Shown here piece after piece: positions 24,007 through 37,166 of a stretch of DNA of 64,000 bases. This DNA is from Vitellaria paradoxa (Eukaryota > Streptophyta > Magnoliopsida > Ericales > Sapotaceae), in the NCBI GenBank assembly GCA_019916065.1, contig CM034234.1:692963-756962 (forward strand). Direction: 5' to 3'. The number at the start of each line of letters is the position of its first letter. The first letter of the stretch is position 1. Both the position numbers and the translations under genes were made by a program. The notes beneath the pieces are model-generated. The model was not told the origin of the DNA and ran no database searches. It was given only the letters and a program-made list of their open reading frames with translations.

Positions 24007-24090
24007 ATTAAAAAAGCGTAATTATTCATTGCAGATTAAAAAAGCGTAATTATTCATTGTAGATTAAAAAAGTGTAATTATTCATTGCAG
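24007..24090. repeat. 28-bp tandem repeat, three near-identical units
   Basis: Units at 24007-24034, 24035-24062 and 24063-24090 begin ATTAAAAAAG and end TTCATTG(C/T)AG. They differ by single substitutions only. There are no spacers and no dyad symmetry. Confidence 0.9.
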
Positions 24091-24649
24091 ATACCAACGG
24101 ATTTAGAGGGTTCAATAGTTCAGATGCATTTACATTTATTTATTTTTTAATTAAAATAGTGTAAAAACATCTAGACCGTTAAATTCTAAATCAATGTCTT
24201 TCCGATATCAACAGCCAGCGATAACTGTCAAAACAGATTAATGGGTCACCGGTTGAGTACTTAACAAACCCAATACACTCACTCAGCTTTATTCAATTCA
24301 AGCCTTTTCAACAGATTCCCATGCACCACCCAAACGTAACCCCCACTAATTATGTGAACATCACACCATCCAGTGGCAGTTTATGCAAAGAATGTCAAAA
24401 TAAACAGACCCCTGGCCTTGGACTTGCTACATTCAGAGGGGAGGATGTGATGGGATTATTTCATGACATCTCAATCATCATATCCCGATTGACTGAAAAC
24501 AACACTGGAATACAATCTCAACATCCATTAATACATAATCTTCGTGGAAATTTGCATCTTCTTCCCAGCATCGTGCTTGCTTCAGTGAAGACATTACCAG
24601 CGTCTCACAAGAGTCTACATGTTGATCACAATAGCTCAGTATAAGAGCA

Positions 24650-27600
24650 TTAACTTTCTGTCCCCTGTTCCGAGTTGGATGCATTAGTCAGTCCGCCATC
24701 TATTGTGATCCTATAAATGTAGAACGCAACCATTGCACCACTGCAGAGGGCAAAGCCATTTGTCAAATAAATTGATGAACAGAAGGCCATTATAAAGAAG
24801 CTAGTACATACTAACTCAGTTTACCATGTTTTGAATCAAGGTTTCAAAGTGGTTGTCTAATGTTCGGGGTCAAAAGTACATATTCTGGCACAGATTAGCC
24901 CTCGAAATTTGAAATATCAAGAACACACCCTGTGTGCGCGTCTCTTTAAGTCAAATATATCTGATGATTGCACAATCCTCACATTTTTAAGACAATCTAC
25001 ACCAAAGTAATTATTTTGGGCTGTGCCTTTTCCAGATAGAAGACAACAGGAACAACTCAGATTCCACTACCTCACAAAGCTTATATAATGAACACAAATC
25101 CAATGTTTAGGTACAGCAATTAGATTCAGTGGAGTAACCTTAATACCAAAGGGTGCCCACATCCCACAAGCCTTTTCCCTGACATCTAAGACCTAGCTGC
25201 TGTGCAGAAATTTCAGCACTACTTCTGAAAGATCCAATATACTATCATCTTCATCAACTTCCAACTTCCCTGTCTATTACACCTCACATCTGAATCCTGT
25301 AAACCTACACTAACAACTCCAACGTAATGCCCACCATAAAATGAATCTTAATTCATAGCCTGCCACAAAAAATTTAACCGACGGTAGTATCATGCGTTGG
25401 CAAGAGAAACATGTTCCTAGGGTAGAAATCCTACCACATTAAAAAAGCAAATACCTTCAACTGTCTAACCACTAGTCTGATATTGCAGAGATGTATTCAA
25501 ATTAGTTTCGTATAATTATAGCCATCGTTATTTCCTTAATTCTTGTGAAAGGATCACTAAGCCAATTCTTAACTGGCTGAGCATGATTTTCGTTTATTAC
25601 TGCTAGCAGAATCCAGCTTCCACCGCTTCAGTATTTTAATTATATCAAAGCACTCCCCTGGCATAGGCAATGGAAATAGAACTTAAAGAGTAATTCCAAG
25701 TGGCAGGAGGACCCACAAGTGCATCCAAAAAGATTAAAAAAAAAAAAAAAAAGAGAGAAACCCTAGCACGCGCACACCCTGTGGAGTGTTCAAACTGAAA
25801 CACAGGAACAAAGGGTGGTACGGACAAAGAACACAGAGATCTCCATTGGTTTCAAATGGTTTAGATAGCATATTTATTAAGAAATACAAAAAATCTCAAG
25901 TACCTGAACAAGGCTGCAAGGCAACCAGCAATTGAAGGCCCCTGCAAGGTTTAAGAAGAGGTAAACCTTAACAAAAGTCATCAAGTTCTGTTGAGAAGGC
26001 ATTATGAAAACCATAGGAATGATGGCTAGAAAATCTTACCCCAAACAGTAAGCGTATCTCCCTTAAAAATAATATGCTGGCTATTGCTGCAGAATCATTA
26101 TCAATAGTATGATCAATCAAATTCAATCACAGCTTAAAGTGAATTGTACTGACACACTAAGTTTAAGAGAGAAATACTTCAAAGATACTAGCATGTACAA
26201 CAGATATGTCACGAAAAGGCCACATAACATTTACACAAGCAAATCAAGAACATGATTGGAATATGTCACTATATAATCAATTTTGTATGGCAACGTTAAT
26301 TTTTATTTGGTTTGTATACCAAATATGCAAATTTTTTTGTCCAATACAAAACATCAATCAAATTTCTAAACTTTCAATATCAATTGTTTAGTGAGAAAGA
26401 TGCACGTCATATCCCATATCATATTCCCTACAGTCAACTCATTGCAAAGGATTGGAAATTGTGCACTGGATGTCTTAATTGAGGAGCAATATTTTTTTAT
26501 GTATAGGATGTTCATCTTATCTTCACCCCCATGCAGCAATGACCCCATCAGGACTTAGCACAGTGAGTGGTCAAGAAGCGTCAATGAAGAAGCTGAAATT
26601 ATAAAATGTAAATTTGAATGAGGGGACACATCCAATAAGTGTTACATGTATTTAGGAGCATCCAAGTGTTAATGCTGGGTTCTATAAAATTGTGCATGCT
26701 CCAATGTACCCAAAAATAATTGTGCGCGTTACTTAGGCATGAGCGTATTAGTGATAATACATGGACAGTTTAGAGCTTCCAACACACAGAAATTATACGT
26801 ATTCTGTGCATAGAAGAAACAATGATACATTACATCAAAAAGTAAAAATAAGAATAGCGGAATGGTAGTAATACATTATATACAAAGACACAAAAAAAGT
26901 AGAGAAAACAGTAATGAAAATATATTTCGAATTTGACATAATGGGTTTTGTTATTTCCCCCCCCCCCCCCTCTTCTTTATGAGTTGATTTCACCTAAAGA
27001 TTTTCAAGGCCAGAATAAAGAGGAATAGGGAGAGCGAATGTCAAGATTAAAACCAAACAAAACAAAACAAAAACCTAGAAACATGAAGAATATACCGCAC
27101 ACAAGCCTCATATAGAATCATCAACAATAGATCCTTTTCAGATAAAGCTTTGAGCGTCATACTTGGAACCCATTGAAGTGGTAAAGTTCATAATAGGACA
27201 AATGATTGGCCTGTAAATCATACATATACTACATGCCAAGTAATTTAATGAGAATCTCACAAATTGATGTCAATTCTGCTTTCCTTGTCAAAGTAAATAA
27301 TTAAAAATAAAATAAGAAAAACAAAGGAATCCAATTTAACTCATGAAACCTCGGTCAATGATTGGAGTGACATGAGGTTGGCATTGGTCTTTAGTTGACA
27401 TAATGACTTATAACTTACCCCACCCTAAGAAGCATGGACTTCTTGGAAGATGATGTACCGAGGTCGTCTTTGGGTTGGATACCGACACTCATTGGGTGCT
27501 CTCTCAAAGCATGTCAAACAAACATGTCATATTATTTTCTACTTGTTTTAGAACCAGACAATTTTTGGACACTTAGAACTTGGGGAGACACATTCAAACA

Positions 27601-29339
27601 CAATGAAAGAAAGAAATACAAAAAATTTTTGGTGACGTGGGGGGATAGAGAGAGGCTAGACGGCAGTGGGGGAGAAAAAATGGGGAGCTGGAGGAGGAGT
27701 ATCAATTTGCAGATGAGAGCTTTGATATAAGCTGTAAGCAATCATCAACTCATATCATGCCTTAATTGTATACATACTTAACGAAGAGTTCTAGTAGTTG
27801 ACGAGTTTCAAAACATAACACAATTGATCGCCTCTAGAAAAACCTAAAAAGGGAAAAAAAAATGATTTGCTTCTAACTTCCATTAACAAAGATAAGCAAA
27901 TGCCAAAAGGAAAATCATTACAAATACATGTGTGATAGCTGGAGCAATAGAATGCAAGGGAAGTACACTGCAGTTAAGCTGTGACTTATTTGCAATTTTT
28001 CGAAGCTATTCAAGTCAATGATCAATCAATTTCATCATGGATCACATTTTCTCACATATAAATTGTTTAGGTAATAGATGACTCCATCATACACTAACCC
28101 GTTTGCCCTTTCAAGGCTAGAAGAAATGACTCCGCTCTTTTCCATGATCTCAGACTTGCAATACTTAAAGCCAAAAGAGTACCACCAAGGATAACACCGA
28201 ACCGAATTGCAGAAATGTTTCCAGTTAGCATAAAGGAAAGAAAACCACCAAACGAGAGGAGGATACCTGCAAAGGATGAACACCAAGTATACTGAAATTG
28301 GAAGTACTTCATATCATCTTCTGCTTAATACAGATACAAAACAAGTATGGTTGAAGAATAAACCATCAGATAAAGTTTAGGGTACCTCTACCATAAATAT
28401 TTGTGCTCATACAAGATACATACCATATGGTATCCCTAGATAAAAGTCACGCAATTCAGAAATTTCCTTGACATCATCAGTTGAGTAAGCAAATGTTTCA
28501 ACAATATCCTTCAGTGGTTCAGGGGATTGCTCTGCAGCTGTGGATAGATAGCCTTTACCCTCTTCGCTGATTTCCTTTGCAACCAAGCTCAAATCATGTC
28601 TTGTCTTTTCTGCTTGAATTTTCAACTGCTCCGAAGTTTCTTTTAAAATGACCATTGCTTTCTTGGAGTACAACTCGTATGCTTCTTGTGATACAATCTG
28701 CATCTTCAATGCTTGTTCTTTGAAAGAGGCTAGTGTTTGTCTCCATGCTTCTTGTGATTCTTCAGCCACCACTTTATTCTCCTCCACTCCAATTTCTGAA
28801 GGCTTCTGAAAATCAAAAATTGAAATCACTATCCGGTAATACACACTTTGGAATGTAATCAAATTGAAGAGAATAAAAAAATAAAAAATTATCCACACCC
28901 ACCATACAAAGCTTGTGGCTGATATTATGCATGAGTAATCAAAAGAATATAAACTACAACTATTTTTACTCAACAAGCAAGCAAGCATCTCCTCCTCCAA
29001 ACTCAGACTTCTCCAGTTAAGAGAAGTTGATTGCCAGACCATTCTGTAGGTCATGTGGAAATATTTCCTTCAAATTATATCAGTTCAGAAAAGACCACTA
29101 TTTCACATCCCTGCCCCCCTCTCTGCCTCAAGAGGGGAAATAATTGCCATCTTTTGCATTTGAGTCAACAAACTAAAGTTTGTTACTTGATCATGCAATA
29201 AGCAAACTATTACTAGCTAAGGGTGCAAACAACAACTTTTTCCCCACAGCAGATGATGAACGAGGATGATGTTATAGTGCATTGCAAATGAGGGTTTCTC
29301 TACCATCATTAAGCTACACTCCACACCAACAAATTGAAA

Positions 29340-29381
<42 letters not shown>

Positions 29382-30399
29382 CCATCAAGACACCAGGATA
29401 CAGAATCTACTAACTGATAGGACAGCCCTAGAACGTTTCCCGACAATATACAAGACAAGCAAGCGCCATTTCACTGTATTATGTGTTAAACACTAGTAGA
29501 ACACATGTTCACATGGGAAGGGAAAATTACACCACAACCATTATATTCTCTTTTCCATGTACAGATAAAGTTTGCCATAATGTCTACGACTCACAAGCTT
29601 CACCATAACAGAAACGAGCCACAAATATGAAAATTTTAGGGATAATCATAGTTTAGTAGGAGGAGGACTTGAGACCTAAGACAGACGAGGCCAGGCAGAT
29701 GAATTTCCCGGTAACATTTGGTGACTAAATCCCAATCTCTCTAAAATTTAACATGACACCAATTTCGAAAGCAACCTCAATCAATCTCATTTCCAAATGA
29801 TTTTAATTTTTGTTTCCCAAATTATACTCCTATGAGTAAGCACGGAGAGAAAAACAATACCAAAATTTCAACGATCACCATTTTGGGAAAAACGCTTCCT
29901 TAGAAACTAGAAAATTCTAACAAATGACAAAAACCTCCGGAACTATTTGAAGCAACTCTCATGCGAATCAAAAAAGCAGTAGACAATAAAAACGCACCGA
30001 ATGCATATTGTTTAAATTTTCTATATAACAACATCAGAATATAAGCATTTAAGACCAAAATTATTTTTGTTTTCTCCCTTAGTACGTTATGTAATAGGAA
30101 CCGACGCAGGAGTCAATAATTCAATTTACCGATACCTCGTGTGAAGCTGCAAATGCGAATACCGATCGATTCCTGAAGCTATGGCGATACATAGGAAGTA
30201 AACCGAGGTGGAGACCCTTTGGACAAACGGTGCGAGCCGCTGTAGAGGTTCTGCGAGGTCGGAGGACAGATTGGAACCTCAGAGAAGTTGGGGAAGGCTG
30301 CGAGGGACACAACGCCATAGAAGCTCCCTTCGAGCACCGCCACAAGCTAGGGTTAGGGCTAGGGTTTGTGAGCGTGACTAATTCGAACGAAACACTCAT
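24650..30399 (-). CDS. FAX3: FATTY ACID EXPORT (FAX) protein, FAX3-like, plastid envelope
   Basis: Six minus-strand exons join in frame: 30399-30136, 28805-28424, 28266-28099, 26086-26040, 25941-25904 and 24740-24650, ending in TAA. The product is 329 residues. Residues 1 to about 60 are rich in S, R and P, as in a transit peptide. Residues about 90-200 form a charged helical, coiled-coil-like region (for example AWRQTLASFKEQALKMQ). Residues about 208-315 form a Tmemb_14 domain with LGIPYGILLSFGGFLSF and RFGVILGGTLLALSIASL, then ILFLREIRLLFG and GAMVAFYIYRI. FAX proteins sit in the plastid inner envelope and promote fatty acid export. Length and the extended helical region favour FAX3 over the shorter FAX1 and FAX2 forms; the paralogue number is inferred. 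Introns hold simple repeats but no clear gene. Confidence 0.88.
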
Positions 30400-32140
30400 C
30401 GTTCTGTTTCTAGAGTGAGGAAGTTAAAAAATTTTTAGAGAGAGAGAGAGAGAGAGAGAGAGCCGGCGAATAAAACGATGGCGATGCCTTCAAAACTGCT
30501 CAACTAACCACCGATACCATACTCCCACGGACGCCTTGGTATCGCTTTCTTGACACGTACTCAGCCAAGCGTTCAGCTTGCGACCCCACTGAATCTGTTG
30601 AATGCTACTGTGAGATGTGGCGTGCCATACCATTCATTCTGTCCTTTAAAGCCTAATGATGTGGGCTTCGCGGAATACAACCCAATTTGAAAAGCCCAAC
30701 TACAATTTAGGTATGAAATTTGTTCTCATGTCCAAAAGCACGTCCACGCCCAAAATGGGTAAAAGTCCATGGGCTATTTTTAAATTATACTAAGTGGAAA
30801 AATGCTTGGTTTTATTTGATTTGGTTTGATTTATGTAGAGAACAATTTGTATAATTTAATATTTGGATGCCGCGTGAGCATCTTTACAATGATGTCATAA
30901 GAAGAGACTTTTATATAAGCTTATAATTAGAGGTATGTATAGTAATGATTTACATACCAAAATAAACCTTATTACTTATTAAAAAAATAAGATATAGAAT
31001 ATTTTAATATATACAATATATATAAAGAATACCTCATATCTAATATAAAATATTCTAACAAATCTAACATTGAAATTAATATAAACTTTTTTGAATCATA
31101 TCGTTTGAGATTTTTTTTTAATAGGTGACAGGGTTACCAACTTATTTTTTTTAGAGAAAAATATAAAATCAATATTATCTTTTATATTCTAATTAAAGGA
31201 TTCACTTTTGTTTGCATTTCATCAAAAGAAAATGAAAATTTCACATGGTTCGCTAACACAAACCGATCATTCCATATTCCAAGAATTATCTTGGATGTAA
31301 CATAAACTATAGTTTTGCCAAAAGAAAATAAATTAAAGAGAAAACTAAATAAATCGAAACTGTATTAAGCTTATGCTTTGTCAAATCCTCAATTTCAATA
31401 GAAAGACTCTATAAATCTACAGATCACACGAGTGAGCCTCAAATATATTGTATATTGCATATTATATATATATATATATATATGATACAGGACCAATTCT
31501 AGCCAAGTAGCTAACTTGGCGTGGTGTCTCTCTGCTCTGTGTTTCTTCTGACTTGACCCGACCTCAGGACAATGCGGTCCCAGCGGCTGAGAAGAGATGT
31601 TTCGACCCCAATTTTTGTTTGTTTTACTGTTAAAATGATTAAAAAAATTTAAATATTATCCCAAATAAATAATTGTTATTATACTACTAATGATAAAAAA
31701 AAAAAATCTTTTCATATTTTTCCTTTCTTGACCACAAGAACACCACAACACCATTGGCAGTACCTCTAGATTAATTCAAAACAACTTGTACACAGAGACA
31801 AAAGTTAATGTTAAGGTTGGTGTCAAAAATTTTTATGTGAGTGGAGGATACTAATTATATGGAGTGTGCTAAGTACAATTTTATTAAATTAGTGTACATT
31901 GAGTTAAAATTTGTTTCTTACACAGTTGGTACTGAATTAATTTTTTTTTCTTTTCGTAGATAGGCATAAATAATATTGGTTCAAAAATTTTTTTTTTCTT
32001 ATTCAAGTGAACACAATTGAACAATCAAGATAATATTAACAGAAAAAATAACAAGTAATAAATTTTACCAAGTAGCTCCCTTCCTATATTATAGACACAC
32101 AAATTCTGTTTTTGTTGCAATACATGTATATATATTATAT
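30400..32140. other. Upstream region of the FAX gene and intergenic DNA
   Basis: The FAX 5' leader side carries a (GA)n run at 30439-30462. A 45-bp LINE tail fragment lies at 30788-30832. The rest is AT-rich and holds a 7-bp-arm hairpin, GCCAAGTAGCTAACTTGGC, at 31501-31519. No gene is seen. Confidence 0.45.
30788..30832 (+). mobile_element. 3' tail fragment of the RTE-type LINE
   Basis: CTAAGTGGAAAAATGCTTGG here matches the 3' end of the LINE at 887-4057 (CTTAGTGGGAAAATGCTTGG). It is followed by an expanded TTGGTTTGAT-rich tail. It is an extremely 5'-truncated insertion or a decayed relic. Confidence 0.5.
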
Positions 32141-32500
32141 TGTTGGGACTTGTGGCTCATACGGAGAGAAACCAAGTGCTAGGAAGGTCTCGGATTCAAC
32201 GCGTAGTGGGCTAAATCGTCGGCCCGAAGGTTTGGGGGGTGCGGGGGGCAACGCCCTTCGCGTACGGTACGATATAATTAAGGGTATTTTGGGAATCAAA
32301 CCATGTAATCCTATTAGGGTTAGGAATAGAGATGGTTATAAATATTCTCTATGTAACCCTGTGATCAATAAGAAAGAACTCTTGCTCTCGCTCCCGTGGA
32401 CGTACCCAGATTTTGAGAAATTACGTAAATATGTGTGTTGATCTTTTACAATTTTTCTTCCATATAACGTGTGTGTGTGTGTGTGTAAATCGATCCTACA
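32141..32500 (+). repeat. 5' LTR of the Copia element
   Basis: This 360-bp LTR starts TGTTGGGACTTGTGGCTCAT and ends CGATCCTACA. It contains TATAAATATT near 32338 as a likely TATA region, AATAAGAAAG near 32368 as a possible poly(A) signal, and a (GT)n tract at 32470-32486. Confidence 0.92.
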
Positions 32501-32535
32501 AATTGGTATCAGAGCTAGGTTGAATCACACGAAGA

Positions 32536-35500
32536 ATGATGGTGGGAAGTTCGTCTGTTACAAAGTTCGATGTGGAAAAGTTCGATGGGACTAGGAATTT
32601 CAGACTATGGCAACAGCGGGTAAAAGATCTATTAATACAGCAGGGTTTGGTGAAGGCGTTGAACGGGGCTAAGAAGACACTAGATGCGATGTCGAACGAT
32701 AACTGGGAAGAACTGCAGATGAAGGCAGTGAGTACGATTCATCTGTGTCTTGCAGATGAAGTTATGTATCACGTCATTGGTGATGACTCGCCTAGTAGTG
32801 TTTGGGCAAAACTGGAGAGCAGGTATATGTCAAAGTCTTTGACAAATAAACTGTTTTTAAAACAGAAGTTATTTGGATTGAAGATGGCTAAGGGTTCCGA
32901 TCTAATTCAGCATATTCATACGTTCAGTCAACTTGTTAGTGATCTGCTAAGGATTGATGTGAAATTCGAAGAGGAAGACCAGGCTCTGATGTTGTTGTCC
33001 TCGTTATCATCTTCTCTCGACACGCTCGTTACAACTCTACTTTGGGGGAAAGAAACCTTAGAACTAGAGAGGGTCACTGCAACCCTTTTGGCATATAACT
33101 AACGCAAGCAACAGGCTGATTTATCTCAAGGTGAAAGACTGGTGGCAAAGGGGTCAAGAATCGTGGAAGAAAGAAGGAGAGGGGTAAAGCAGGTGGAGGC
33201 CGTGGGAGATCTTAGTCGAGGGGGCAGTCCAGTGAAGGGTTTGCGTACAAGTGTTACAAGTGCCATGAACCGGGACACATGAAGAAAGATTACCCTAAAA
33301 AAGGCACAAACTGGAAGAAGAAACAGGGGAGGGCAGAGGAGAAGAAAGATGGCCCGTCGAATTCTGCGAATGTCGCACAGCAGGATTCGGAAGAAGATGG
33401 TGATATGCTTTCAATATCAGTTCATGTGGATCATCTGTTAGACTCATGGATTCTGGATTCAGCATGCTCTTATCACATGTCTCCTAACAGAGAATGGTTT
33501 GACACCTATAGGTCAGTGAATTGTGGTACTGTTCTTATGAGCAATAATGCATCTTGCAAAGTCATGAGAATATGGACAATTAAAATTAGAATGTTTGATG
33601 GTATTGTGAGAACCTTAGGTGATGTTAGGCATGTTCCAGATTTGAGGAAAAACTTAATTTCAATGGGAACCTTAGACTCTGGAGGCTACGGGTACAAAAC
33701 AGAAGGTGGAGTAATGAAGGTAACGAAAGGTGTTATGGTGATTTTGAAGGGTTTGAAAGGTCTTGGAAACATTTATAAGCTGATAGGGAGTACAGTTGTA
33801 GGTGGAGCCGCTGCCACTGTAACTGAAGATGCTGATGATACTATGCTTTGGCATATGTGTCTGGGGCATATAGGGAAACGTGGGATGTTGGAGCTACATA
33901 AGAAGAATCTGCTGAAAGGGGTGAAATCATGCAAGGTTGGATTCTGCAAGTTCTGTGTTTTAGGGAAACAGTGTAAGGTGCAGTTTAAAGGTGCTATTCA
34001 TAGAACGAAGGGAATTCTTGACTACATACATTCAGATGTTTGGGGGCCAGTGAGTGTAGCTTCAAAAAGAGGATCTCTGTATTTCGTGACCTTTATCGAT
34101 GATTTTTCGAGGAAAGTTTGGGTGTACTTCATGAAACACAAATCTGAAGTTTTTGATAAATTCAAGGTGTGGAAAGCTGAAGTGGAAAATCAGACAGGGA
34201 AGCGAATTAAGTGCCTCAGGACAGATAATGGGAAAGAGTACAAGAATGGGCATTTTCTGAAGTTTTGTGAGAAACACGGGATTCAGTGACACTTTACAGT
34301 TCGTAAGACACTTCAGCAAAATGGGGTGGCAGAAAGGATGAATAGAACTATAGCGGAGAAAACACGATGTATCAGATTGAATGCAGGACTTCCTAAAATT
34401 TTCTGGGCAGAAGCAATGAATATGGCATGTTTTATTATAAATAGGTCACCGAGTATTGCTCTGGATGGAAAGGTAGCGGAAGAGGTGTGGACAATGAGAG
34501 ATGTAGATTATTCAGTTCTTCGAGTTTTTGGATGTCCAGCCTATGTTCATGTTCCCGAGGATGAGAGGTCAAAGCTTGATGCGAAATCCAAACAGTGTAT
34601 CTTCATTGGGTATGAAAAAGGGGTAAAAGGGTACAAGCTTTGGGATCCAGAAACAAAGAAGGTAGTGATCAGCAGAGATGTGATATTTGATAAAGCTTCT
34701 ATGGTCAAGACACATCAGAAATTCGAGTCAACGGATGGTAACAAGCAGCAGGGTATACAAGTTGAGCTGAATGGTTTTGACACACGTGATTCTGAGTCAG
34801 AAGAACAGCAGAAACATCAGCAGCAAGAAAGTATAGCCACGGGGAGACCCAAACGTACTATCAAAGCACCTGAAAGGTATGGGTTTGAGGATATGGTTTC
34901 TTTTGTTTTGACTACTACCAGTGGGGATCCGTTTACTTTTCAGGAGGCTATCAGTAGTTCTGAAAATGATAGATGGATGGAAGCCATGATGGAGGAAATG
35001 GAGTCATTGCACAAGAATCGGACTTGGGAATTGACAGAACTGCCCGAGGGAAAGAAGATAGTGGGTTGCAAATGGGTGTATAAAAGGAAAGAAGTTGCGT
35101 CAGAAAAAGAAAAAGAGAAGTTCAAAGCTCGGTTAGTAACAAAATGGTATTCACAGAGAAAGGGAATTGATTATGATGAAGTCTTTTCTGCAGTTGTGAA
35201 GCATACTTCGATCAGAATTATCTTGGCATTGGTGGCTTGCTATGATCTGGAGTTAGAGCAACTCGATGTGAAAACGGCTTTTCTCCATGGTGATTTGGAG
35301 GAAGTTATTTACATGGAGTAGCCCGAGGGGTTCAAGCAGCTAGGGACTGAGCACCTTGTATGTTGGTTGATGAAGTCGCTTTATGGGCTTAAGCAGTCTC
35401 CAAGACAATAGTACAAGAAGTTTGATTCGTATATGATTCGGATTGGGTTCACACGTTGTGAGTATGATTGTTGCGTTTATGTTAAGAGTCTCGATGATGG

Positions 35501-36493
35501 ATCCTGTATTTTTCTGCTACTTTATGTGGATGATATGCTTATTGCTACGAAGAGTTTAGTTGAAGTAAACAAGTTGAAGTCTTTGTTGAGGAAGGAATTT
35601 GACATGAAGGATTTGGGTACTGCGAAGAAAATACTTGGAATGGAGATTCACAGAGATAGGTCAGCTGGGAAGCTGTGGTTATCTCAGAAGGATATGTCAT
35701 GAAAGTGTTGGAAAGATTTAGCATGGATAATACAAAGTCAGTGAGCACTCATTTGGCGAATCATTTCAGATTGTCTTTAGCTCGGTGTCCAAAATCAGCT
35801 GAAGAAATTTAGGATATGTCAAAAGTACCTTATGCCAGCACAGTTGGTTGCTTGATGTATGCAATGGTGTGTACAAGACCCGATTTGGCACATACAGTTA
35901 GCATAGTCAATAAGTACATGGCCAATCCAAGTAGAGAGCATTGGGCAGCAGTCAAGTGGGTTTTCAGATACTTGAGAGGTACAGTGGACCGTGGGATTAT
36001 GTTTGCAAGGCAACAAGATTAGATTTCAGTTGTAGGGTTTGTTAATGCTGATTATGCAGGAGGTGTGGATGATAGAAGGTCTACGACAGAGTATGTGATT
36101 ACTCTTACAGGTGGTCCTATTTGTTGGAGATCCATGGTACAACCTCTAGTGGCTTTATCTACTACTGAGTCTGAATATATAGCAGTGACTGAGGCTGCTA
36201 AGGAAGCATTGTGGCTAAAGGGGTTAGTGAAAGAATTGGGCATAAATCAAGGTGGAGTGCAGTTGTTCTGTGATAGTCAGAGTGCCATTTATTTGGCAAA
36301 GTATCAGGTATATCACGCACGAACCAAGCACATCGATGTGAGATTTCACAAAGTGAGGGAGTTGGTTGCTATGGGTGACTTGATACTTAAGAAGGTGCAC
36401 ACTTCAGAGAATGCAGCTGTTATGTTGACAAAGACGGTTATCAAAAACAAGTTCGAGCATTGCTTGGACTTGGTTAATGTCTCTCGTTGTTAG
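32536..36493 (+). pseudogene. Copia gag-pol polyprotein, broken by several stops
   Basis: The frame runs through Gag (from 32536), a CCHC zinc knuckle (CYKCHEPGH near 33255), protease (LDSACSYHM near 33453), pre-integrase (HMCLGHIGKRGM near 33850), integrase core (DVWGP, FIDDFSRKVW, LRTDNGKEY at about 34037-34240), reverse transcriptase (FLHGDLEEVIYME near 35281, YVDDM near 35524) and RNase H (STTESEYIAVTEAAKEALWLK near 36160). Breaks are TAA at 33100, TGA at 34287, TAG at 35319, TAG at 35409, TGA at 35700, TAG at 35810 and TAG at 36020, plus frameshifts near 33105-33250 and 35690. The protease has DSA where most relatives have DSG. Confidence 0.93.
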
Positions 36494-36571
36494 AGATGAG
36501 ACATTCACCCTAAACCAGTTGAACGAGGTTGTTTGACTCCTGAAGGGGTGGGTATTCGCCAAGGTGGAGAT

Positions 36572-36962
36572 TGTTGGGACTTGTGGCTCATACGGAGAGA
36601 AACCAAATGCTAGGAAGGACTCGGATTCAACGCGTAGTGGGTTGGGCCGTAGGCCCGAAGGTTTGGGGGGTGCGGGGGGCAACGCCCCTCACGGTACGGT
36701 ACGGTATAATTAAGGGTATTTTGGGAATCAGACCATGTAATCCTATTAGGGTTAGGAATAGACCATGCAGTCCTATTAGGATTAGGAATAGAGATGGCTA
36801 TAAATATTCTCTATGTAACCCTGTGATCAATAAAAAAGAACTCTTACTCTCGCTCCCGTGGACGTACCCAGATTTTGGAGAACCACGTAAATCTGTGTGT
36901 TGATCTTTTACTGTTTTTCTTCCATATATCGTGTGTGTGTGTGTGTGTAAATCGATCCTACA
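36572..36962 (+). repeat. 3' LTR of the Copia element
   Basis: This 391-bp LTR is 31 bp longer than the 5' LTR, almost wholly because a 30-bp segment starting ACCATGTAATCCTATTAGGG is present twice in tandem at about 36731-36790. Scattered substitutions separate the two LTRs, so the insertion is not recent. Confidence 0.92.
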
Positions 36963-37166
36963 TATATGTATTTGACTAATTTTTTTTTTTATCATTTTAA
37001 CAATGTATTGCAAAAAAATAGATAAAATGAGATAAATTATATGTTTGTAATTTGTGTAGTGAGATAAAAAATGAATAACATTTTTCAGTAATTTTTACTC
37101 TTTTTCAGAGTTTTTTGTCACCTTAAACAGAGCCAAAATAGAAAAAATTCTTTCAACCCACACTAA

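Larger units (their letters stand above)
22371..24649. other. Convergent intergenic region between VSR and FAX genes
   Basis: It contains the VSR 3' UTR and the 3' flank of the FAX gene. A (TA)n run lies at about 23178-23196 and A runs near 23391. Two small tandem repeats are listed separately. I see no further gene. Confidence 0.5.
32141..36962 (+). mobile_element. Full-length Copia LTR retrotransposon, Tork-like
   Basis: A 5' LTR (32141-32500, TG...CA) and a 3' LTR (36572-36962) flank a 4.07-kb interior. The element is bounded by the 5-bp target duplication TATAT (32136-32140 and 36963-36967). The primer-binding site TGGTATCAGAGC at 32504-32515 matches the 3' end of initiator methionine tRNA. 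A purine-rich tract (AAGGTGGAGA) precedes the 3' LTR. Domain order is gag, protease, integrase, reverse transcriptase, RNase H, which defines Copia. The Gag start resembles Tnt1/Tork elements. The copy is non-functional. Confidence 0.95.

Noticed and set aside
24007..24090. CRISPR-like regular 28-bp repeats
   Set aside because: Units are contiguous with no spacers and the host is a plant; it is a simple tandem repeat.
27434..27730. 98-codon frame in a FAX intron
   Set aside because: It lies inside an intron on the opposite strand and shows no domain; texture resembles a decayed repeat.
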